Shown: in pieces, positions 1 through 10,222 of the stretch | How the letters are laid out: each line of letters opens with the position of its first letter | Numbering within the stretch: position 1 is the stretch's first letter | Assembly (NCBI GenBank): GCA_964016985.1 | Contig: OZ024825.1 | Span: 4,644,056 to 4,708,055 of the forward strand | Reading direction: 5' to 3' | Source of the DNA: Anodontia alba | Lineage: Eukaryota; Mollusca; Bivalvia; Lucinida; Lucinidae | DNA length: 64,000 nucleotides | Translations under genes and position numbers: made by a program | The notes under the pieces: model-generated | Databases searched by the model: none | What the model saw: only the letters and a program-made list of their open reading frames with translations | Told to the model about the DNA's origin: nothing

Positions 1-69
1 TTCTTACGAAATGGCTTACCGTCACTTTTGATTTTGGAAATTATTAATTATTTATGGACAGAACTTCAA

Positions 70-158
70 GCTCCTGTGGTCGTATCAACGACGATGCAAC
101 GTCATGATGTTGCATCGACGTTGATCCGACGTTTTATAAACGCCACGTGTCCGCTGGG
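70..158. repeat. ACGT hairpin MITE
   Basis: An imperfect palindrome rich in AACGTC/GACGTT steps is centred near position 105. Related palindromes lie at 6327-6430, 7032-7142, 7217-7355 and 43142-43218. The outer end (ccgctgggg) matches the CCGCTGG end of the copy at 7032. Confidence 0.6.
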
Positions 159-289
159 GAGGACCGTTTAAGGCAGCTGCAAATTTTAGACAATTCAGTT
201 CCGAAGGCCTATAGTGACTTAAACAAAAGAATCAAACATAAAATGTATCAAGTTAATTTCTAGTCATAGACTATTCTGAGGTCGGCCCA

Positions 290-1018
290 TCGAATTACCC
301 CCAAACCACCCCAAACTACCCCAAACCACTCTAAACTACCCCAAACCACCATTCATATATATTAAAATACACAATATAGGTCTATTTATACATATATTTT
401 ATATGTCCATACATACAAAATACATATATTGACGCATTTTGGTGCATATATAGGTCTATTTGCTGACTTATATTGATGTAGTTTGCTTCTAAATTTATGA
501 CTTTCTCAACTCTGTCGAGGACATTCTCTAATGCGACCCTCATCTTAAAAAAAAAAGAACTAATATTTTATGGGAGCAAGTCCAGTCACACCTCCGCGAG
601 CCACAATTAAGAGGTTGCATAGGCCAAAGTTTGTAAGGTTACTCTCCCTTTATCAGCCAAGTTGGAGACACCTGACAAGGTTCTGTACACACTTTTAACC
701 ATTTTAATGTTATTATTCCTCGATGATGAAAGTCTAAGGAACTGGAAACGTCACTGTAATTATTTTTGAGGTAAATAAGAATCAAATGACTATGGTTCGA
801 TCAGAATTTGTCAAGGAAGATATGATGCTCAAAGTAGTATACATTAAAATTCTTTCGAAAAATATTCCGGGTGTCTCCAGAAAGCAAGATAAGTCTGTTT
901 TGTATGTATATACATATACAATATATGTATAAATAGACCTATATTGTATATATTTTAAAATATAAATGGTGGTTTGGGGTGGTTTGAGGTAGTTTGGGGT
1001 GGTTTGGGGTAATTCGAG
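290..1018. mobile_element. Foldback element with long terminal inverted repeats
   Basis: Positions about 290-423 (CCCCAAACCACC units followed by an AT-rich stretch with ATAGGTCTATTTATACATA) recur as the reverse complement at about 898-1018. The two arms are roughly 120-130 bp and enclose about 470 bp with no coding capacity. The arms are internally repetitive, with 10-bp AAACCACCCC/AAACTACCCC units. It is probably a non-autonomous DNA element. Confidence 0.7.
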
Positions 1019-1029
1019 GGACCCATTCT

Positions 1030-1200
1030 GAAGTATTTGGGCCTCGCCATGCAAAAACGTGTCTTCGGACAGCAGACTGCACGAATGCATTCATTCGCGC
1101 AGTCTGCTGTCCGCTAACAGAATCATTGGATGATCTGAATCTGTGCATTTTGCGCATGTTCAAAGTTGCTTTTTTGCTTCATGCGGCCCATTTGATAGGT
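1030..1200. repeat. TCAG-MITE fragment
   Basis: A fragment with an internal hairpin (GCAGACTGC..GCAGTCTGC) and the 'gtccgctaacagaatcattgg' type block also seen at 19130-19160. The ORF spanning this and the next element is chance. Confidence 0.4.
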
Positions 1201-1386
1201 AATCTTCCAGAGAGGTTCCAGTTACTCTTGTGTTCCCGAACAAGTCTCTTTTTGGTCGGGCCCGGTCCTTTATCTGCTATACACAAATGGGCTCACAGAG
1301 AAGAGCCAGGCTCATATGTGAGGCTTGACAGTCTTTTTTTTTTTCTAATAGTGAACGTCAGCACATTTCACTTAGCAAGCTGGTTA

Positions 1387-1580
1387 AAAGTTTCGGCAGA
1401 CATTTTGAAATATTTTTTTTCTTATTTTTCCTACAAAATAGGCTTTGACATTTCATGCAAATTGTTTCCTTATTGTCTCCTAAGGAGACAATTTGCATGG
1501 AATGTCAAAGCCTATTTTCTAGGAAAAATAAAAACAGATATCATCAATTTGTCGACTGCTGAAATTGCCCAGAGAGTGAC
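1387..1580. repeat. GACATTTCATGC hairpin element
   Basis: Inverted arms (TTTGACATTTCATGCAAATT and its reverse complement) flank a small palindrome TCTCCTAAGGAGA. Outer AT-rich ends read TCTTATTTTTCC and GGAAAAATAA. Other copies are at 5163-5385, 29644-29784, 49289-49494 and, decayed, at 35690-35790 and 58897-59083. Confidence 0.7.
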
Positions 1581-1749
1581 AAAGGTAAAATACAATGTAT
1601 TCACCCATCTCTCATGTATACGTTGGTCCACATGTATTGAGCTATCAACTAGTCAGTGATATCCAGACTACTGATACCTTATTAACCCACTTTATACTCA
1701 ATAAACTCACCCACACCATATACTGGAAAAGTCCGAGTTCAAGTTTATA

Positions 1750-2790
1750 TTGCAAGTCGTTTTATTATTTATTCAATAAATCAGATCTCTGATTTAAAAT
1801 ATCGGGTATCTTCTATAATATATAAGATATCTGACATATTATATAAGATATCATATATAAATTATATAAATAAGATATCTTGTATCTCAATAAAGATATC
1901 TTTTATGCTATATAAGATATCTTAATTAATATATAAGATATATGTTATATAAGATATCTTATATGCTATATAATATATCTTATATGGGATATAAGATATC
2001 TTATATACTAAAGAAGATATCTTATTTATTCAATTCAATATCTCATTCAGTATATCATATATCTTATTCAGTATATCAGATATCTTGATTAATGTATATC
2101 TTATTTAACAAATAAGATATCTTATATGGTAAATAAGATAACTTATATGTGGAATGAAATAAGATATCTAATATAATATATCAGATATCTTATAAAGTAT
2201 ACGATATCTACTATAGGATATATCTGATATAATAATGCAGATACCTTATATCCTATATATGATATCTGATATAATATATAAGATATCTATTTTGCATAAT
2301 AAATAGTAAAACGGCTTGCCAGCAAGTTGTTTTACTATTTGTTCTATAAATCAGATATCTAATTTAATATATCAGATATCTTATATAAATAAGATATCTA
2401 TGTGTCCTTTAAGAAATCTTATATGCTATATAAGATATCTTATGTGCTCGATAGGTATCTTATATAGGATATGATATCTTATTTACTAAAGAAGATATCT
2501 CATTATTCAATTGAATAAGATATCTCATTTAGTATATCAGATATCTTATTTAGTATATCAGATATCTACATTTATATATAAAATATTTTATTTAACGAAT
2601 GAGATATCTTATATGTGGAAATAAATAAGATATATATCCTATCAGATATCTAATATAGGATATAATTTATCTAATATAGGATATAATATATCTGAATCAG
2701 TATATCTGATATCCTTTATTAGATATCTTATATCCTATATATGATATCTGATATAATATATGATATCTATTTTGCATAGTCAATAGAAAA
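1750..2790. repeat. GATATC-rich AT array (units 1 and 2)
   Basis: About 1 kb is built almost wholly of variants of ATATAAGATATCTTATAT. A recognisable unit start (GTTTTA-TATTT-TCAATAAATCAGAT) occurs at about 1757 and 2329, so the array holds two roughly 550-bp higher-order units. A third unit is at 3948-4486. It is noncoding. Confidence 0.8.
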
Positions 2791-2799
2791 ACAGCTTGC

Positions 2800-2960
2800 C
2801 ATAAGTTTAGGTATGTCAGGCGATGTGATTTAGATATTCCTAGAGAAAAATGCCTAAACTATATGCAAATAGTGGATATTCCGATCAGATTGTGCGGCGT
2901 CTAATCTGGGTCTGCAGTGTTTGCCGTTATCCTGTTTGGGGTCTCCAGACTAAAATACTT
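2800..2960. repeat. PAL-GTTTGC fragment
   Basis: One half of the family, read in reverse: the 'aggtatgtcaggc' and 'cctagagaaaaatg' tracts and the GGTCTGCAGTGTTTGCC-type arm. It sits between the two GATATC arrays. Confidence 0.45.
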
Positions 2961-3099
2961 CGTCTGTCATTTCTGACATTAGCCAATCTTAAGCACATGC
3001 GAGAAAGGCTACTGTTTGTATGTTCTAAGATGGCTGATTAGACCAATTGTAGCTCTAAACTGTCTGTTGCAGATGGAACAACAGAGGTCAGAGCAAGAC

Positions 3100-3590
3100 A
3101 GCTTTTTTGGTGATGCCTTAGCTCTGGCTTTGCGCTGTGTACGTTTCTGCTCGGCTTCGCCGATTCTTTTTTCCTCATATTCACTAGCACCTCTTCTGAT
3201 AAGGCCTCGCCACTTTACTCAGTCCTGTGCAATTTGTTCCCACGATGTTGAAGTCCTTGAGGGAGGCTTTGAGGGTGTCTTTGTACCACTTCTTCTTCTT
3301 ACCACCGTGGGAGCGTTTGCCCATTTCTAGTTCTCCACAGAGGATTTTCTTTGGCAAATGTTCCTCAGATATCCTAGTAACATGGCTTGTCCATCTTAAT
3401 TGTGCCAGTTTCAGAAGAGTATGTATACTCTGCATCCCTGCCATTTTCAGGACTTCTGTGTCTGGAATCCTGTCTTGCCACTTAATCTTTAAAAGTTTTC
3501 TAAGGCAGCTTGTATGGAAGTGGTTCAGTCTTTTGGCGTGCCGTTGGTAAACTGTCCACGTTTCGCATGCTCCAGACTACAATTAATTAA
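3100..3590 (-). pseudogene. Non-LTR retrotransposon 3' fragment (reverse transcriptase C-terminus)
   Basis: Minus-strand translation from about 3575 to 3187 gives an uninterrupted peptide. It carries the C-terminal signature of invertebrate LINE-type endonuclease/reverse transcriptases: ETWTVYQRH, then KRLNHFH, IKWQDRIPDTEVL, a RWTSHVTRI block, LPKKILCGEL, GKRSHGGKKKKWYKDTLK and SLKDFNI. After a stop the reading continues in another frame with a basic EAEQKRTQRK-like tail to about 3105. No catalytic palm domain is present, so this is a 5'-truncated, dead insertion. It could be a Jockey- or CR1-type clade; the fragment is too short to choose. Confidence 0.8.
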
Positions 3591-3947
3591 CAGTATCAAG
3601 ACGTTTGGGGACTACTAACTAGCCGCCTACTACCAACTCATCCACTAGCCCGCCTATGTTTCTTCCTATCTGCCCTACCCTAACCCCTGCCGTGTAGCAA
3701 TATATCTACCCTGCGTCTCCGAGGGCGCCATTCACTTTGAAATACTTATCTTAAGACGATCTTTTCACTGGTGATTTTATTCTAAATGGATTTTAATTTC
3801 CGTTCTTTTGGTGCATTTAGCTTCTTGCGGATGTTTGCTGCGATAACCATCTTCTACATGCTGTGTACTCGGTGGTGCTTGCCAACACCTGCTCTTCAAC
3901 ATTTAACTTTCAATTTTTGGGGTGCTACTGACAAAGATCTATGGCAA
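3591..3947. other. Unassigned intergenic spacer
   Basis: Low-complexity C/T-rich stretch near 3600-3700 followed by unremarkable sequence. I see no gene or recognisable repeat. Confidence 0.4.
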
Positions 3948-4486
3948 GCCGTTTTAGTATTTATTCTATAAATCAGATATCTGATTTAATATATCAGATA
4001 TATTATATAATATATAAGATACCTGATATTATGTAAGATATCCTATTAAATAAGATATCTTATATGTCAATTAAGATATCTTATATGCTATATAAGATAT
4101 CTGATATGCTATATAAGATACCTTAATTGACATTTAAGATATCTTATATGCTATATAAGATATCTGATGTGCTATATAAGATATCCAATATAGGATATGA
4201 TATATTATTTACAAAAGAAGATATCTTATTTATTCAATAAAAAAGATATCTCATTTAGTATATCAGATATCTTATTCAGTATATCAGATATCTTGATTAA
4301 TGTTTATCTTATTTAACAAAAAAATATCTTATATGGTAAATAAGATATCTTATATATGGAATTAAATAAGAGATCTAATATAATATATCAGATATCTTAT
4401 ATAGGATATACGATATCTTATAAATGATATAAAATATCTGATATTCTAATTCAGATATCTCATATCCTATTTAAGATACCTGATAT
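3948..4486. repeat. GATATC-rich AT array (unit 3)
   Basis: Same unit start and internal order as the array at 1750-2790, including the 'gattaatg..atcttatttaac' segment. The roughly 1.15 kb between the arrays holds the LINE fragment, which suggests a formerly continuous array that was split. Confidence 0.8.
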
Positions 4487-5160
4487 TTGGGTGAAACTTA
4501 GAAAACGGAAAGATATGGTACTAAAATGCATGAAATTGGCATTCACAAACATGGTGTTTTAGTATATCCGTTCTAATATTAGGCTAGTACTGGTCTATTA
4601 TATGAATTATAAATGTATTATTTATGATCATGTGCTTTTCTGGCCTTGAAGCATTTAATTTTTACCCTGGATTTGGAAATAATAGGGTATTCTGTCAAAT
4701 ATATTGGGTATCAATGACCCAATTTTTGAAAATAATCGTGTATTTGCTCAAAATAGTTGGGTATTTTACTCAGATACCCCTTTATCTCTTCCTCTGCGGT
4801 GGTGATCTTTTTGACATTATCCACTGGTTATCTAATAATACGATGACAGGAGTGCACACGAAAATGATAATATTTATCGTCACCTGTTGGAGCAAGATAA
4901 GATGGAACCGTTAACGTCTGCCGGTCACATATTTGAAAAGTTTCTTCTACCCACATAGTCTTCAAAAATATATTTAGTACAACGTTATGATCTGTGTTAA
5001 TTACTGATTTGAATGTTGTTGTTTTCTTTAAACTAAACAACAATTTACTAGATATGTGCAGTGGGGGAACATACTCCTAGAATATGATAGTGTTTGCCTT
5101 CCTGTTAAAATGCTTGCTGTGATAAAATTATGAATAATAACCCTTAGCATGCTGGGTAAT
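4487..5160. other. Unassigned AT-rich spacer
   Basis: Contains several TTGGGTATTTT-like direct repeats around 4680-4790 and otherwise nothing I can identify. The ORFs here have no coding signature. Confidence 0.4.
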
Positions 5161-5162
5161 AT

Positions 5163-5385
5163 GGTTTCAGCAGATAACATTTTGAATCATTTTTCTTATT
5201 TTCCCTGAAAACTGGTATTGACATTTCATGCAAATTGTCTCCAAAGGAGACACTATTTTGGAGACATTTTGCATGAAATGTCAAAGCCAGTTTGGAGACA
5301 ACTGCATGAAACATAAAAGCCAGTTTTCTGGGAAAAAATAAAACAAAATATATATAGTTCATTTGTCACCTGCTGAATCTGTCCA
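5163..5385. repeat. GACATTTCATGC hairpin element
   Basis: The right arm contains a partial duplication: the CATGAAA/GCCAGTTTTCTGGG segment occurs twice, so the stem is asymmetric. Confidence 0.7.
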
Positions 5386-5518
5386 GAGTTGTGTGGTAAA
5401 AGTTAAAACATGGAGACGGACATTATGCGTTTACTTTCTCCGTTTGATTTAATGAAAGAAGAAAGAAAACAAAACAGTATGTGTGGTTCAGGAATATAGA
5501 AAGCTGTGTTAAGCCCGC

Positions 5519-5731
5519 TACCGTATTTACCATGAGCATCAGGACAGAAAGGTCAAGCAAGCAGTGTAGACACAGATCAGACGATATAAAACACGGCGTC
5601 TGACCAGGGTCTACACTCATCAAACAGTTTCAAGACACATCAACAGGTAGTAAAATGAACTTATACAAATTTTAGGACGTACGGTAAGGAAAATATGTAA
5701 AGGTGTCCAAATACTTTGAGTATATACGGTA
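5519..5731. mobile_element. MITE ending immediately upstream of gene A
   Basis: Inverted ends TACCGTATTTACC (5519) and GTATATACGGTA (ends about 5731) enclose a body with CAGTGTAGACAC..GGGTCTACACT and TCAAACAGTTTC. Related elements occur at 53267-53471, 57498-57644 and partly at 25827, 45435-45620 and 47530-47660. The right end lies about 20 bp before the proposed start codon of gene A, so the element may contribute the promoter or 5' UTR. Its end carries a TATATA-like string. Confidence 0.6.
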
Positions 5732-5751
5732 CTTCAGAAACTGCAAAAGAA

Positions 5752-5824
5752 ATGGCCTCGGATAAATTTCACAGGGACTGTTACGTGCTAGTAGTGTTTA
5801 GTATGTTATTGTCGTCTTGCACTG
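5752..5824 (+). CDS. Gene A exon 1 (signal peptide)
   Basis: Starts at ATG and ends in phase 1 before GTAAGT. It encodes a basic/polar N-region, a hydrophobic core and a small-residue cleavage region ending SSCTG. Confidence 0.7.
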
Positions 5825-8800
5825 GTAAGTTGACTTAATATAAGGTGTTTCAATGGTCTGATAATAATCCGACGTGAGCGGAGTTCGAACCCAGGACCCT
5901 ATGTTTGCAGTCGAGAAGACTAAACTTGTCATTAGGTCATTTTTGGGTCGATCGTTTAGAATCGAGCCATAGTATACAAACGCAAAATTCCCCTAGGGTA
6001 GTTGCCGTTTAGACTGGCTCCAGTCTCCAGTGACTATTTTTTCTTATAATCCTGTTTTATTTTCCACTAAGATAAGCAAAAATAATTTCATAACTATAAA
6101 GGTGGTCACTTTAAAAACTCAACGGAGTTCTTTGTAAGTCTGATTCTTTTCACAACATCTTAAATATAGTATTAATCTCGATATGAGAGAATAGAATATA
6201 AGAGGATAGACTATATACATAATGTAGATGTTATGCTAACCCGGTTAAGGCTTAGTGGAATCTCCGCCATTTTGTATAAGGGAGACAACTTATGTAACTT
6301 CCCGTTTGCTATACTGTACATATCCCAGCAAACACAACGTGATTACAACGTCGTTACAACGCCGCTGCAACGTCACGACGTTGCAGCGACGTTGTAACGA
6401 CGTTGATACGACGCTGTGCGTTTGCTGGATAAGGCTCCTTCTGAAAAGGGATCTACTCTAAGAGGAACAATTTTTCCTTGTAGGGTAGACAGCTTTTCAG
6501 AAGGGATGCACAACCTATTTGTCAGTTATCTCCCTTGATATTGTATCAATTCTCCTTAATGATTTTGATTGCCTTGTTAATTGCGCGCCGGTGGGTCTGA
6601 CCGCATACGCAATGGCGACCATTCTTAACCCTTCCATCCCTGCAGACCAATACATACACCTTTGCAAACAGTGCAGATCCTGATGAGACGGCTCATAAAT
6701 GAACGTCTCATCAGGATATACCCTGCTTGTTTTTCTTTCCTGTGATTGCTTTTTAATACAGCAATGGATGTGTACAACTTCAGAGATGAAAGTTCCCATT
6801 TAAGAAACTCAGGGTGAAAGGGTTAACCTTATCTGGAAGGCTTGTGCCTGACCTTACTCAGCGTCTGTAGTCAGGCTTACCGTGGTTCTATTAGTGGCTC
6901 CCTTTGCTCTGAAGTTTCTCTGACCCAGATCAGCAAGCGTATTGACACATTCTGATCCGGGGTTCGTTGTCCTATTACAAAATCGCTGGAAACATAACAC
7001 TATATTACTGGACAGAAACAGTTTTATCACTAACCCAGCGAGCACATGAAGTTTATACAACGTCGCCTCAACGTCGATGCAACGTCATGACGTTGCATCG
7101 ACGTTGAGGCGACGTTGTATAAACGCCATGTATCCGCTGGATACCATTCACGCGTGCAGTGTCTTTTCACTCAAAACATGAGGCTTTCTTTTTTTCTCAT
7201 TTTTTTGCTCAAATATATGTGTCCGGCAAACAAAAAAGTTGTCATAACGTCGCTTCGACGTCAACATAATAACATCATTTCGACGTCGATGTAACAACTT
7301 CATTCCGTTTCAAAAAACAACGACGAGGTCGAAACGACGTTATTACGACGTTATGCATTTACATACATCTGTATTCTTAGGAACAACGATTCAAGCTCTC
7401 AAATTCAATGGATCAAGCATCTTTGACAAGCCAGCCTCATGGAGAAACCCTACAGTTCCCGGTACTCTCGAAATTCTCAACTGCAACAAAAGTCACATCA
7501 CAGTTCAAACGGATCCACAGTGTTGTAGTGAGATAGTGCTGATTGACACTTTTTGTGATGCTTGTACTGCCCAGGGAAGAAAAGAATGTTTAATGACGTC
7601 ACAATCCACCAATTTCATGTTTACAAAGGAGATGGATGGCATTTGCGGAAATAAAACTGACTTTGAAATACAGTGTTTAGAACTGGCTTGTTTAGAAGGA
7701 GTCTGTCCCACGGGTAGGTTTCATCTGAAAATAACCCTGGAAACACTTTCAAGTGAGGCAACTGTCTAAATTGTTTATTTCATTCCTTCTGAAAAGGGGT
7801 CTGCTGTAAAAGGAAATAGAGCGAATTAGCTCCCAATGGGAGCAAATTCTTTCCTTTAAGGTAGACCCCTTTCCATAAGGGGATTGGTATGTAGAGGTCA
7901 CAAAAGTTGTTTGCTTTGTGAAAAACTAGCATGAAATACATGTATTAACTTTTTCACTGCCACAGGCGATAATAATAGGCTTTTGCAAATAGCATAGATC
8001 CAGATGAGACGGCTCAATGAGCCGTCTCATCTGGACCTACACTGTTTGATATTCAGTCTTTCAACTTTACATACGAGGGATGTTCGAAATGAATTGCTTA
8101 TTGTCCTCTAGCTCGATATCCACGTGGGGCACGATAAAAACCAATACATGTCTGTATAGGGCTATTCAATATCTACACAATGGTGTATAAAGGTACATGT
8201 TAGACTAAGTGTAAGACATAAAATTTGCCATTTGAATACATGCAGTCATTGACCACTGCAGTAAAAATGGTTGGTAGAAGCGCCGACAAAAATGTTGAAA
8301 TACGGGCTTACATCAAAGCTCGCTCAAAACTTGGTTGTTCTTTAAAGAAGCTGATGACTGAAATTTCTACTGCTTTTGGACCTTCTTGTGTGTCTTATGA
8401 CACAGTTCGGCGGTGGAAAAAGAAATTTGAGTCTGGTGTAGAGTCGATCAAAAATGCACCGAAATCAGGCAGGCCAAAATCTGCATTTTGTAAAGAAATC
8501 GTTTCCAAAATAAAGGAAATCATTGAAGGAGATGCCAGATTTACAGTTCGTGATATTGCACGAAAGGTAGGCATATCACTATCAACGGTTCACCTTATTT
8601 TGAAGAAGCATTTGAAAGTCAGAAAGATTTCTGCTAGATAGGTGCCACATCTGTTGACTGACGAGCAAAAGAGGCAACGGGTTAAAGTGGCCAAAAAGCT
8701 GCTTCAAATGTTTCCAAAATATGACAAAAAGCAGTTTTCCAATGTCGTCACAGGTGATGAAACCTGGGTCCATTATTTTGAGCCCGTCAGAAAGGTTAGC

Positions 8801-10167
8801 AATAAGATCTGGGCCACTAAACACAGCAAACGCCCAATAATTGCCAAACGTTCTTTGAGTACAAAGAAGGTTTTGTATGCAATCTTCTTCTCTGGTGAAG
8901 GAGTCGCAATAAAAGTGCCAGTGAAAAAGGGCAAAAGCATCACCGGAAAGTACTACAAAGACGTAGTACTGAACAAACTGAAAAAGTATTATCAGAAACG
9001 ACGCCCTGCCACTGGTTTTAAACATGTCCGTCAATGCCCCAGCTCATACCTCCGCAATAGTTACGGCGTTTTTGAAGAAAGAAAAAGTAACTGTTTTGCC
9101 TCACCCCCCGTATTCCCCAGACCTTGCCCCATGTGATTTCTTTTTGTTTCCGAAATTGAAAGCATTCCTTGCTGGGCGGAAATACCAGTCCCGACAGGCA
9201 CTTGGATCTGCCATTCATCAGTACCTTATTACTGTGCCCAAATCAGCGTACCGTGACGCCTTCAAGAAGTGGATACATCGGCTGAAACTTTGCATTTCTA
9301 GCCACGGGGAGTACTTCGAGGGCATGAAATGAGTACTTTTGGGCTAACTTGAAATTTGAAGTCTCCAGATAGAAATAAGCAATTCATTTCGAACATCCCG
9401 CGTATAATCGTTTTTCCAAGCGATAGTTTGTTAAAATAAAAAAGCAAACGACAAATGTCGTCTGAAATTTGGCACCGAAAGAGTTAAGTGAATCCAGTCA
9501 CCTAAAATAATTTATTGAAAATACGTTTATATGTAAAATCACTACAGTCTGCTCCTCATCAAGATATGGACAACTTTCCGACATGTACAAACAACGATGA
9601 TCCACATTTATTTATTTATTTATTTATTTATACAATATTTCAAGAGGGTAGCACATTTAGCTGTCAAGCCATTCTACCATGTGGCCCTCTGTAAAAATAG
9701 ATACATAGAACAAACATATACAGAATATACAAATTTACAACTGTGGTCAGCATACATGTACCTCTAAAATTCTACCAATAATGACATGAGCCGGAACTTG
9801 AAAAAACGTACTTTCTGGCATGTGCACCCAATGAAGACTCAAATCAGCCTGCACATCCATGTAGTCTGGTCAGAGTCCTCGTTGTCCGGATAGGATTGCT
9901 ATTCATTATGTGCCCAGGGACGATTCTGATCACATTGCACGAATGCGCAGGCTGATCTTTGCTGGGTGTACATGTCCGAAGGTACGTTTTCTCATGTTGC
10001 GTCTCCTATTTGCCATACCCTTGCAGACTGGCCGGCGCTCTTTTTCCTAAGTACATTTCATAATTATGCATGTTTTTGTCTCCAGAATTACACATACCGA
10101 ATTTTTTCCTTCATAAAACAAAACGTGCATGTTCTTGCTTCTCGATTTTGTTGAATTCAAGTTTTGT

Positions 10168-10222
<55 letters not shown>

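Noticed and set aside
994..1659. 221-codon ORF on the plus strand
   Set aside because: It runs through a foldback arm, a TCAG-MITE fragment and the GACATTTCATGC hairpin. Composition and repeats explain it.
9783..9998. CRISPR-like spaced repeats (TCAG-MITE family)
   Set aside because: Copies are dispersed, symmetric elements in an animal genome, not a regular repeat-spacer array.
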